Source: Arthrobacter livingstonensis (lineage in GTDB: Bacteria > Actinomycetota > Actinomycetes > Actinomycetales > Micrococcaceae). Taken from it: DNA of 64,000 nt. The stretch spans positions 1 to 64,000 of the forward strand of contig NZ_QJVD01000015.1 of NCBI RefSeq assembly GCF_003219815.1, in the 5' to 3' direction. The notes below the pieces were generated by a model, which worked only from the letters and a program-made list of their open reading frames with translations, did not search any database and was not told where the DNA came from. The position numbers and the translations under genes are program-made. Positions 51,484 to 58,929 of this stretch are shown in pieces. The first letter of the stretch is position 1. Each line of letters starts with the position of its first letter.

Positions 51484-52134
51484 ATGTCCCAACCCGCATC
51501 AGGCGGTTCACCGGGCACAGACCCCGCCACGGGCATCACCGATCCCCGTACAGCCTATGGGGCCGGCCCCTTTCCGGGCCAGGATCAGGACTATCCCGGC
51601 TGGACCGGAGCCATGGATCCGGTCCCCGACCACGGCGAAGGCAGCCATGTCGGCAATCACCGACTGGATGGCTTGACGGCGTTGATCACGGGGGCGGACT
51701 TGGGCATCGGGCGGGCCGTCGCGATCGCCTACGCGAGGGAAGGGGCGAACGCGGTATTCACCTATCTGCCCGAGGAAGACGGGGACGCCGCGCAAACCGT
51801 GCAACTGATCGAGGAAGCCGGCCAACGAGCATTGGCCCTGCCGGGGGACCTCCGCGACGAAATTTTCTGCCAGCGGCTTATCGCCCAAACCGTGAACACC
51901 CTCAGGAAACTGGACATCCGGGTCAACGCCGTCGCCCCCGGTCCCATCCGTGCACCCCTGCAGCCACCCACGCAACCGGAGGAGAAGATCAGGAACTTCG
52001 GCCAGGACACCCCTTTGGGCCGGGCCGGACAGCCCGCCGAACTGTCCGGCGCCTACGTCTACCTCGCGGACCCGGCCAGCACTTATGTCTCCGGGACCAT
52101 CATCGTCGTCACCGGCGGGCGATACCTGGCATGA
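51484..52134 (+). CDS. SDR oxidoreductase with an internal in-frame deletion
   Basis: The N-terminus is that of the YhdF/YgfF-like group of about 290-300 residues: a polar leader, then GLTALITGADLGIGRAVAIA near residue 62. The sequence runs normally to NTLRKLDI, then jumps to RVNAVAPGPIRAPLQPPTQP and the normal C-terminus. About 80 residues are missing, including NNAG, the catalytic serine and the YxxxK pair, so the 216-residue product cannot be a working SDR. The frame is intact and its stop overlaps the ligD ATG by four bases, keeping translational coupling. AAAGGA precedes the ATG. Confidence 0.85.
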   Translation: MSQPASGGSPGTDPATGITDPRTAYGAGPFPGQDQDYPGWTGAMDPVPDHGEGSHVGNHRLDGLTALITGADLGIGRAVAIAYAREGANAVFTYLPEEDGDAAQTVQLIEEAGQRALALPGDLRDEIFCQRLIAQTVNTLRKLDIRVNAVAPGPIRAPLQPPTQPEEKIRNFGQDTPLGRAGQPAELSGAYVYLADPASTYVSGTIIVVTGGRYLA

Positions 52135-54656
52135 CCAAGGGGACGCGGCAGGAAGTGACGGTCGGTGGCCACCGTCTTTCCCTGAGCAATCTCGACAAGG
52201 TACTCTACCCCGAAACGGGCACCACCAAGGCCGACGTCCTCGCCTACTACACCGAGGTGGCGCCCTATCTGATCGCCGCCGCACGGGACCGCCCGGCAAC
52301 CCGCAAAAGATGGGTCAACGGCGTCGGCACCCCGGAGAAACCCGGCCAAATGTTCTTCCAAAAGAACCTCGACGACGCCACCCCGGACTGGGTACCCCGC
52401 GCCACCCAGGTGCACAAGGACCACAACAACGACTACCCGCTCCTCAACGACCTGGCGACCCTGACCTGGCTGGCCCAAATCGCCACCCTGGAAATCCACG
52501 TACCGCAATGGCGATTTGACCACAAGGGCCACCCACAAAACCCCGACCGCCTGGTCCTGGACCTCGACCCGGGCGACGGCGCGGGCCTACATGAATGCGT
52601 CGAAGTCGCCCTCCTGTCCCGCCCCCTGCTTACGGACATGGGCCTGGACGCGGTCCCGGTTACCAGCGGCAGCAAGGGACTCCACCTCTACGCCGCGCTC
52701 GACGGAACGGCCAGCTCCCAGGAAATATCCGACGTCGCCCATGAACTGGCCCGCGCCCTGGAAGCTGACCACCCCAAGCTCGTCGTATCCACCATGGCCA
52801 AGGCGCTGCGGCCCGGCAAGGTACTCGTGGACTGGAGCCAAAACAACGCCAACAAAACCACCGTGGCCCCGTACTCCCTGCGGGGCAGAACACAACCATG
52901 GGTGGCGGTACCGCGCACCTGGCGCGAACTTGCCACCGGAAAACTCACCCAGCTGGACTACAAGAACACGCTCAAACGGCTTAAACGCCGCGGTGACCCT
53001 TTCGCCGCGGTCAACGAAAATGCAGCGGGCGACGGCGCCCCGGATTCCACCGATGACGCTCCCGGGCCGGCGGCACAGACAGAACTGCTGGCCTCCTACC
53101 GGGCCAAGCGCGATCCGGGCAAGACTCCGGAACCGATGGTCCAGGACAGCACGGAATCCGGAGCCGGAAACAGCTTTGTCATCCAGGAACACCATGCCCG
53201 CGCGCTGCATTGGGACTTCCGGCTCGAACGGGACGGAGTGCTGGTGTCCTGGGCGCTGCCCAAAGGCGTGCCCACCAACCCCGGGAAGAACCATCTGGCG
53301 GTGCAGACGGAAGACCATCCGCTCGACTACGGCAGCTTCGCCGGCACCATTCCGCGGGGCCAGTACGGTGCCGGTGAAGTGACCATCTGGGACAGCGGAT
53401 TTTACGAACTGGAGAAGTGGCGCGACGGCAAGGAAATCATCGCCACACTCACGGGACGTCCCGACGGCGGACTCGGCGGCCCGCGCCGGCTCGCCCTCAT
53501 CCACACCAAGGGCGACAGTGGAGCGAAATCGCAGTGGCTCATTCACGTGATGAAGGAGCAGTCCGAAGAAGGGCACAACGGCCGGTCAGGTGCACGGGGT
53601 CCCGCGTTGGAGGGTCCGTATTCGCCCATGCTGGCGGCGACCGGGTCTGTAGAACAGCTGAAGGATCCTGAGCAGTGGGCGCTGGAGATGAAGTGGGATG
53701 GTGTCCGGGCGATTGCCACGGTGGAAGGCGACACTGTGAAGCTCACAAGCCGGAACGGCAAGGACCTCACGGCCCGCTTCCCGGAGCTGGTGCAGGCCAT
53801 CGCGCTCAGCGTCCCTGCGGACTCGGCCATTTTGGACGGGGAAATCGTTGCGCTGAACCCTTCCGGCCGCCCCGATTTCGGTTTGCTGCAAAAGCGCCTG
53901 AAACTTCTCAAGCCTGCCGAAATCATTCGGGCCGCCGAACACATGCCAACGCATTACATGGCCTTCGATGTCCTGGAGATCGGCGGTGCCTCGGCCGTAG
54001 ACCGGGAGTTCTCCCAACGCCGCGGGTTGCTGGAGGAATTGCTGTCAGGCCTGCCGGCAGCCGGGAAAAACGCCGTCGGGGCAAAGGCGACCCGTCAATT
54101 GGCCAGCTCCGCCAGCGTACAGCTCTCCCCCATCATGACGGGCTCACTGCAGCATGCGATGGAATTGAGCCGGAAAACGGGACTCGAAGGCGTCGTCGCG
54201 AAACGCCACGACAGCGCGTACCGTTCGGGCCGCCGCACGGAAAACTGGGTCAAATTCAAGCACGTCAGGACCCAGGAAGTGGTGGTGGGCGGCTGGCGCG
54301 ACGGCAAGGGAAACCGCCGGGGAACGATTGGATCACTCCTGGTGGGGATCCCCGATGGTAACGGCAAGCTGGTCTACGCAGGACGGGTGGGCAGTGGTTT
54401 TAGCGACGTGGAACTTGCCGAACTCGCGCGCTCCCTGCAGGGCCTGAGCCGAAAGACGCCGCCGTTTGCCGACGTGCCCGCCGCCGATTCCCACGACGCG
54501 CACTGGGTCACTGCCAAGCTGGTTGGCGAGGTCAGCTTTGCCGAATGGACCGGTGCCGGACGCCTTCGCCAGCCCGTGTGGCGCGGCTGGCGCCTGGACA
54601 AGGATCCGGCTGAAGTGCGACGTGAGGACGGACCAGCCAACAAGGAGAGGCCATGA
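52131..54656 (+). CDS. ligD: Multifunctional NHEJ DNA ligase D (polymerase-phosphoesterase-ligase)
   Basis: This ATP-dependent ligase repairs double-strand breaks with Ku. The 841-residue protein has the mycobacterial domain order. First comes a primase-type polymerase (about 12-290; LSNLDKVLYPETGTTKADVL, metal ligands D144 and D146 in DLDPGD, and SGSKGLHLY). Next is the 3'-phosphoesterase (about 345-490; HALRALHWDFRLE-like core with H360, DYGSFAGTIPRGQYG). Last is the ligase (about 505-820; nucleotidyl lysine K521 in EMKWDGVRA, LDGEIVAL, EGVVAKRHDSAYRSGR, WVKFKH). The ATG overlaps the SDR stop; AAGGGG or GGCA upstream is a weak ribosome site, consistent with coupling. Confidence 0.95.
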   Translation: MTKGTRQEVTVGGHRLSLSNLDKVLYPETGTTKADVLAYYTEVAPYLIAAARDRPATRKRWVNGVGTPEKPGQMFFQKNLDDATPDWVPRATQVHKDHNNDYPLLNDLATLTWLAQIATLEIHVPQWRFDHKGHPQNPDRLVLDLDPGDGAGLHECVEVALLSRPLLTDMGLDAVPVTSGSKGLHLYAALDGTASSQEISDVAHELARALEADHPKLVVSTMAKALRPGKVLVDWSQNNANKTTVAPYSLRGRTQPWVAVPRTWRELATGKLTQLDYKNTLKRLKRRGDPFAAVNENAAGDGAPDSTDDAPGPAAQTELLASYRAKRDPGKTPEPMVQDSTESGAGNSFVIQEHHARALHWDFRLERDGVLVSWALPKGVPTNPGKNHLAVQTEDHPLDYGSFAGTIPRGQYGAGEVTIWDSGFYELEKWRDGKEIIATLTGRPDGGLGGPRRLALIHTKGDSGAKSQWLIHVMKEQSEEGHNGRSGARGPALEGPYSPMLAATGSVEQLKDPEQWALEMKWDGVRAIATVEGDTVKLTSRNGKDLTARFPELVQAIALSVPADSAILDGEIVALNPSGRPDFGLLQKRLKLLKPAEIIRAAEHMPTHYMAFDVLEIGGASAVDREFSQRRGLLEELLSGLPAAGKNAVGAKATRQLASSASVQLSPIMTGSLQHAMELSRKTGLEGVVAKRHDSAYRSGRRTENWVKFKHVRTQEVVVGGWRDGKGNRRGTIGSLLVGIPDGNGKLVYAGRVGSGFSDVELAELARSLQGLSRKTPPFADVPAADSHDAHWVTAKLVGEVSFAEWTGAGRLRQPVWRGWRLDKDPAEVRREDGPANKERP

Positions 54657-55185
54657 CCGTCGCGAAAGAAAAGGCAACCGAAGATTCCACCTTGAACAAC
54701 GTCTCGACAAATGCGCGGACCTGCCCGGGCGCATCGCCCGCCGCGTGGTGCTGATTGTTATCAGCGCGTTTATCCTGTTGGCGCTCTTGCAAGTCTTTGG
54801 TTCCGGCACCAGCAAATCGGTCACTGCCAACGGTATGACAGTCACCGTCGACTACCCCCGCGCCGCCAGGGCCGGGATGCCAGACTCAGTGGTCATCCAT
54901 CTGCGGGACGGGTTGCCCCTCGGCGAACCGGTCACGATTTCCATCCCTGAAGAGTATTTGGATACTTTTTCTGTCGGCGACATCTCCCCTGCCGCAGCGA
55001 GCGAATCCTATTCGGACGGTTACCTCCGCCTGGAATACGATCCACCCAACACTGCGGAGTTCACCCTGAACCTCCGTGGCGACTGGGAAACCGGAAACGA
55101 CACCGGCGCCTCGGGCAAGGTTCAGGTCGCCACGGGCGGGCACACCATTGCCACCATTCCCCTCAAGACTTGGTTGGTGCTCTGA
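54653..55185 (+). pseudogene. Single-pass membrane protein gene with an early frameshift
   Basis: AAGGAG and an ATG overlapping the ligD stop open a frame that reads MTVAKEKATEDSTLNNVS but stops at 54752. The adjacent frame carries LEQRLDKCADLPGRIARRVV, a transmembrane helix (LIVISAFILLALLQVFG) and an extracytoplasmic domain with YPRAARAGMPDSVVIHLRDG and VSIPEEY-like strands, ending at TGA 55183-55185. One indel near 54690-54715 would join them into about 176 residues. A GTG at 54745 could also start a shorter protein, but it has no ribosome site. Its end overlaps the DUF421 start by one base. Confidence 0.6.
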
Positions 55186-55667
55186 TGGACATTGTCATTC
55201 GATCTGCCGTTGCCTTCATCATTCTGTGGCTTATTACCAGGGCTGTGGGCCCGTCCACCCTGGGTGAGCTGAGCTCCTTCGAGCTGCTTCTGTTCATCAC
55301 CATGGGCGACCTGGTCCAGCAAGGGGTCACCCAGGGAGACTACTCGGTCGCCGGCGCCGTCATGGCCGTGGGCACCATGGCACTGTTCACCGTGGGCCTG
55401 TCCTACGCAAACATGCGGTGGCCGAAACTCGGAAAAATCGTCCAAGGCACACCGGTGGTCATCCTCCATGGCGGCGTTCCGGACCTTAAGGCCATGCGCC
55501 ACGAGCGGCTGGGAATCGACGATCTCATGGGTGCCGCACGGGGCCAGGGCTTCCGAAATTGCTCCGAGATCGACATGGCCGTTCTTGAACCCAACGGCAA
55601 GATCTCCTTCTTCGCCATGGACCAGCAGTCATCCAGCGGTGCCCCCGAGGAGCCCGAAGCAGGATAG
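55185..55667 (+). CDS. DUF421 (YetF-like) membrane protein
   Basis: The 160-residue protein has three N-terminal helices (IVIRSAVAFIILWLITRAVG, LLLFITMGDLVQQGVTQGDY, VMAVGTMALFTVGLSYANMR) and a cytoplasmic domain with IVQGTPVVILHGGVPDLKAM then RHERLGIDDLMGAARGQGF, matching DUF421, whose function is not established. ATG 55185 shares a base with the upstream stop, so the pair is translated together. It ends the ligD operon and is convergent with ku. Confidence 0.85.
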   Translation: MDIVIRSAVAFIILWLITRAVGPSTLGELSSFELLLFITMGDLVQQGVTQGDYSVAGAVMAVGTMALFTVGLSYANMRWPKLGKIVQGTPVVILHGGVPDLKAMRHERLGIDDLMGAARGQGFRNCSEIDMAVLEPNGKISFFAMDQQSSSGAPEEPEAG

Positions 55668-55761
55668 CGGGCACTCACCCAGGAAATGCAGGGCAGGAAT
55701 GGGCAGGCGCAGGCATCGCCCTGCCGCCCGCCGCATTAACCCCGGGACGTTTATTCAGCCG

Positions 55762-56646
55762 CTAGGCTCCCTTTTTGCGCGCCGTCTTCTGCGCGGTTCG
55801 GTTTTTGATCCCGCCTGAGCCCTTCGCCGGGGTCGTGCCTGTGCGCTTCTTCTCGATACTGCGTTTCAGTGCCTCCATCAAATCCACCACGTCTCCCGAA
55901 CCGGATTTCTTGGCGGCTGCGCGCTTTCCGTCTTCCCCGCCGCCAAACGTTTCCCCGGTATCCAGCGAGTCCCCCTGTTCGAGCTTTTGCTCGATCAGCG
56001 CGCGCAGCTCGAGCTGATACTCATCTTCAAATTCCCGGGGCTTGAAATCGCCCGTGAATTGTTCCACCAACGCAGAGGACATCTTCAGCTCCTGCGCACT
56101 GATCCTCGTTTTGCTTCCACCTGCAGGGAAATCGGCTTCGCGGACCTCGTCATTCCACAGGAGTCCCTGCAGGACCAGTACCTTGTCCCGAACCCGAAGG
56201 ACACCCAGCCGTGTCTTTTGCCGCAACGCAAACTTCACCACCGCCGTCAATTCCGTCTCTTCCAAGGTCCGCACCAGCAGGGCATACGCCTTGGGCGATT
56301 TTGAATCCGGTTCCAGGTAGTAGCTGCGCTCGAGCATGATCGGATCGATTTGGCCGTTGGGCACGAACTGGACCACTTCAATCTCACGGCTCTTTTCCGC
56401 CGGCAGCGACTCCATGTCTTCGTCTGTGAGGACCACAGTGCGTTCGCCGTCGTCGTAAGCCTTGTCGATGTCCCCGTAGTCGATTTGTTTCCCGCAGACT
56501 TCACACCGGCGCTGGTACCGGATCCGGCCGCCGTCCGCGTCGTGAACCTGGTGGAGCCCCACATCGTGGTCCTCGGTGGCGCCATGGGCTTTCACGGGAA
56601 CGTTGACCAGACCGAAAGCCACGGACCCTGTCCATATTGATCTCAT
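55762..56646 (-). CDS. ku: Ku protein (NHEJ end-binding)
   Basis: The bacterial Ku homodimer rings DNA ends and recruits LigD. The 294-residue protein begins with the canonical MRSIWTGSVAFGLVNVPVK, followed by GGRIRYQRRCEVCGKQIDYG with the CxxC, FVPNGQIDPIMLERSYYLEP, and a core ending near KPREFEDEYQLELRALIEQK. A basic Lys-rich tail (about residues 255-294, KKGSGDVVDLMEALKRSIEK then KRTGTTPAKGSGG) typical of actinobacterial Ku binds DNA. No SD precedes ATG 56646, and no clear TANNNT box either. Confidence 0.95.
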   Translation of the reverse strand: MRSIWTGSVAFGLVNVPVKAHGATEDHDVGLHQVHDADGGRIRYQRRCEVCGKQIDYGDIDKAYDDGERTVVLTDEDMESLPAEKSREIEVVQFVPNGQIDPIMLERSYYLEPDSKSPKAYALLVRTLEETELTAVVKFALRQKTRLGVLRVRDKVLVLQGLLWNDEVREADFPAGGSKTRISAQELKMSSALVEQFTGDFKPREFEDEYQLELRALIEQKLEQGDSLDTGETFGGGEDGKRAAAKKSGSGDVVDLMEALKRSIEKKRTGTTPAKGSGGIKNRTAQKTARKKGA

Positions 56647-56721
56647 GGAACAAGTCAAGCAGTCCGGGGGCGCCAAGGCCAGAGTTCCCTTTCCCAGTGC
56701 GCCCTGCACCGGGACAGCGGG

Positions 56722-57858
56722 TCAGCTGGGAGTCTCCCCAGGCAGGAGCCGGCGCCGCAATGCCACGAGAATCCGCTGCACATCCAGTGCGACAGCGGCG
56801 CCAGGGTTGAGTGCGGCGGCGTCGGAGCCGCTGTGCTCGCCCAGCGCGGAGGTGAGTTTCTTCAGGGAGTCGGAGGCGCAGTCGAAAGTATCCTCGTCAG
56901 CGGATGCCCCTTCCCAGGCCGTCAACACGTCGGCAACTGCCTGCAGGCAGTTGCCAATCGGCTCGCATAGCTCGGGTTTAAGGTGGACGTCAACTGCGCT
57001 GCCCCAGATGGCGCCGGCCAGGACCTCGGTGAGGTCGCGCACGTAAAAGGTGATGTTTTCCAGCACGGCCAAGTCAACAAAGCCCTCGGCAACAAGAAGT
57101 TGCCGCGAACGGCGGTAGGCGCGCGGATTGGCCTTGTGGCTCTCATGCGCCCCGTGGACGGCACCCCGGATGTCGCCGACAGCGGCCGCCAGAACCTGTT
57201 GCCGGTCCGCCCACTCATCATGCTCCGGCGGCCATTTCTCCCCCAGGGCCTTGGCGGCGTCCTCCAGCTGGCTGATGAGCACATTGCGCCCGCGCGAAAT
57301 TCGCAGCTGGGCGGCGTCGAGGTTCAAAGGCGGGAAAATCGTGACGTTGACGACCAGGCCAACAAGCACGCCCACTCCCATTTGGGCCGAATACCCGAAG
57401 GAAAAATCGTCCGCGTTCCGGCCGCCAATGATCAACACCAGCAACGTGGCCACGGGCACATAGTCCCGGCCTGCGCCCAGGCGGGGCAGGCCGGCCAGCA
57501 GCACACCCAGGCCCACGGCGGCGGAGATTGAAATGATGTTAGGGCTGCCCAACGCGAGTACCCCGATGCCGAGAAGGATCCCCAGTATCAACCCCACGAG
57601 CGTCTGCAGCCCCGTTCGGACTGAACCCATGAAAGTGGGATACATGCTCACCAGAACGCCCAGCGGCGCATAATAGGCGTACTTGCCGGCCCCGCCCGGC
57701 AGGTGGATTGCCAGGAACCAGGAGATGCCCACCGCCAGGGCGGTCTTGGCTGCGAGCAGCGCCCGCTGGCCGGCCACCGACGACTTCACCCACGTCAGCA
57801 CCGTTCCCGCGCCGGCCCCGACGCCGGTTCCGGCGCCGGCGCCGGCGCTCAAGCGCAC
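56722..57858 (-). CDS. FUSC/aromatic-acid-exporter-like membrane protein
   Basis: The 378-residue protein has a Gly/Ala-rich leader (residues 4-18), about six transmembrane helices in the first 185 residues (LLAAKTALAVGISWFLAIHL, YYAPLGVLVSMYPTFMGSVR, GLILGILLGIGVLAL, VPVATLLVLIIGG), and a cytoplasmic helical half. The hydrophobic pattern matches the FUSC/ArAE family of putative aromatic or fusaric-acid efflux proteins. The GTG start was taken because GAAGGG is just upstream; the leader is encoded by GGCGCC-rich repeats. It is followed by ku on the same strand after 75 bases. Confidence 0.8.
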   Translation of the reverse strand: MRLSAGAGAGTGVGAGAGTVLTWVKSSVAGQRALLAAKTALAVGISWFLAIHLPGGAGKYAYYAPLGVLVSMYPTFMGSVRTGLQTLVGLILGILLGIGVLALGSPNIISISAAVGLGVLLAGLPRLGAGRDYVPVATLLVLIIGGRNADDFSFGYSAQMGVGVLVGLVVNVTIFPPLNLDAAQLRISRGRNVLISQLEDAAKALGEKWPPEHDEWADRQQVLAAAVGDIRGAVHGAHESHKANPRAYRRSRQLLVAEGFVDLAVLENITFYVRDLTEVLAGAIWGSAVDVHLKPELCEPIGNCLQAVADVLTAWEGASADEDTFDCASDSLKKLTSALGEHSGSDAAALNPGAAVALDVQRILVALRRRLLPGETPS

Positions 57859-58052
57859 GGCCCTTCAAGTGGCGCTGCTGAGCCTGCCGTCATTATTCTT
57901 GTTTGCATTGCATGGTGCCTCCGATGGCCTTGCCTCGCCTGCCCTGCCTGCCTGTGCGGCCACCACATCGATGGCCAATGCGAAGACGGCAGTACCCTCA
58001 ACCATGGACCCAGCCGGTGGCCCCGTCAATGCCCCACGTCACAGGTTCACTT
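57859..58052. other. Short gene-free stretch before a repeat cluster
   Basis: No gene or promoter is clear here; the stretch up to 58317 is dominated by the palindromic and tandem repeats listed next. Confidence 0.4.
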
Positions 58053-58143
58053 CACTTTGAGGCTGCGCACGGTTGGGTCCGGGGGCTGCGCCACTTGCCA
58101 AGTGGCGCAGGGCTGGGAGCCGGGCCCGCGCAGCCTCAAAGTG
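58053..58143. repeat. 91-bp palindromic (REP/MITE-like) element with nested hairpin
   Basis: A perfect 16-base terminal inverted repeat, CACTTTGAGGCTGCGC (58053-58068) and its complement (58128-58143), encloses a second perfect palindrome, CTGCGCCACTTG (58086-58097) and CAAGTGGCGCAG (58099-58110) around one base. It can fold as a long cruciform. Such repeats are usually multicopy in Arthrobacter genomes, but that cannot be checked here. Confidence 0.75.
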
Positions 58144-58170
58144 GCAGCGCTTCACAGCCGCACAAAATTC

Positions 58171-58224
58171 GGGGCCGCCCACCGCAGGTTTCAGCCCGGG
58201 GCCGCCCACCGCAGGTTTCAGCCC
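58171..58224. repeat. Two exact 27-bp tandem copies
   Basis: The unit starts GGGGCCGCCCACCGCAGGTT and is repeated without change (58171-58197, 58198-58224), followed by a partial third copy. It adjoins the palindromic element and lies about 95 bases upstream of the DinB gene. Confidence 0.8.
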
Positions 58225-58305
58225 GGGACCACCCCTGGGCCGCGTCTGGCGATCGACCGCCGGCTTCGACGGAAGCGGCCTCAACGATGGCTGTTGTGGC
58301 GGCGG

Positions 58306-58311
58306 TAGGAT
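58306..58311 (+). promoter_or_regulatory. -10 box of leaderless dinB-type promoter
   Basis: TAGGAT lies six bases upstream of ATG 58318; there is no SD. Confidence 0.55.
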
Positions 58312-58317
58312 TCCGAC

Positions 58318-58899
58318 ATGGCTGAATCTGATATGAAAGCAGTTCTGCACCGCTATCTCGACACTGCCCGCGAGGCCATGCTGTGGAAGCTGGACGGGCT
58401 GTCCGACTACAACATCCGCCGCCCGCTGACGCCCACCGGAACAAATTTACTGGGGCTGGTCAAGCACCTTGCCGGTTGCGAACTGGACTACTTTGGGGAC
58501 GTCTTTGGCCGGACGCCGGACATCGTTCGCCCCTGGTCGGAGGATGACGGCGACAACGTGGACATGTGGGCCGCGCCCGGCGAAACGCGGGAATTCATCA
58601 CCGGCCTGTACCGCCGGGCCCGTGACCACGCCGACGCCACCATCGCCGCATTGCCGCTGGACGCCCCCGGCCGGGTGCCGTGGTGGACGGCGGGGCGGCA
58701 GGACGTCACCCTGCACCAGATCCTCATTCACATGATCGCCGAATCGCACCGGCACGCCGGGCACGCCGACATTGTCCGCGAACTCATCGACGGAACTGCC
58801 GGCCTGAGCCAGGGCAACGAGAACCTGCCGGAGCAGGACGAAGGCTGGTGGGAGGCGTACTGCAGCCAGCTGGAGCAGGTGGCAAGGGAGGCCCGGTGA
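58318..58899 (+). CDS. DinB family protein (DUF664)
   Basis: The 193-residue four-helix protein belongs to the DinB/YfiT metal-binding thiol-transferase-like superfamily. It has LLGLVKHLAGCELDYFGDVF, where the conserved histidine is the first metal ligand, and TLHQILIHMIAESHRHAGHA with two more histidines at HMIAESHRHAGH. Members are often thiol transferases using bacillithiol or mycothiol; an actinobacterial member would use mycothiol, but that is inference. It is transcribed leaderless and is convergent with the acyl-CoA synthetase gene. Confidence 0.88.
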   Translation: MAESDMKAVLHRYLDTAREAMLWKLDGLSDYNIRRPLTPTGTNLLGLVKHLAGCELDYFGDVFGRTPDIVRPWSEDDGDNVDMWAAPGETREFITGLYRRARDHADATIAALPLDAPGRVPWWTAGRQDVTLHQILIHMIAESHRHAGHADIVRELIDGTAGLSQGNENLPEQDEGWWEAYCSQLEQVAREAR

Positions 58900-58929
58900 C
58901 GCGGGGCGCCGTCGTGCTTCAGAGCAGCG

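Noticed and set aside
51361-51676. Arg-rich plus-strand frame upstream of the SDR-ligD operon
   Set aside because: It has no ribosome site, has shadow composition, and overlaps the start of the well-supported gene at 51484.
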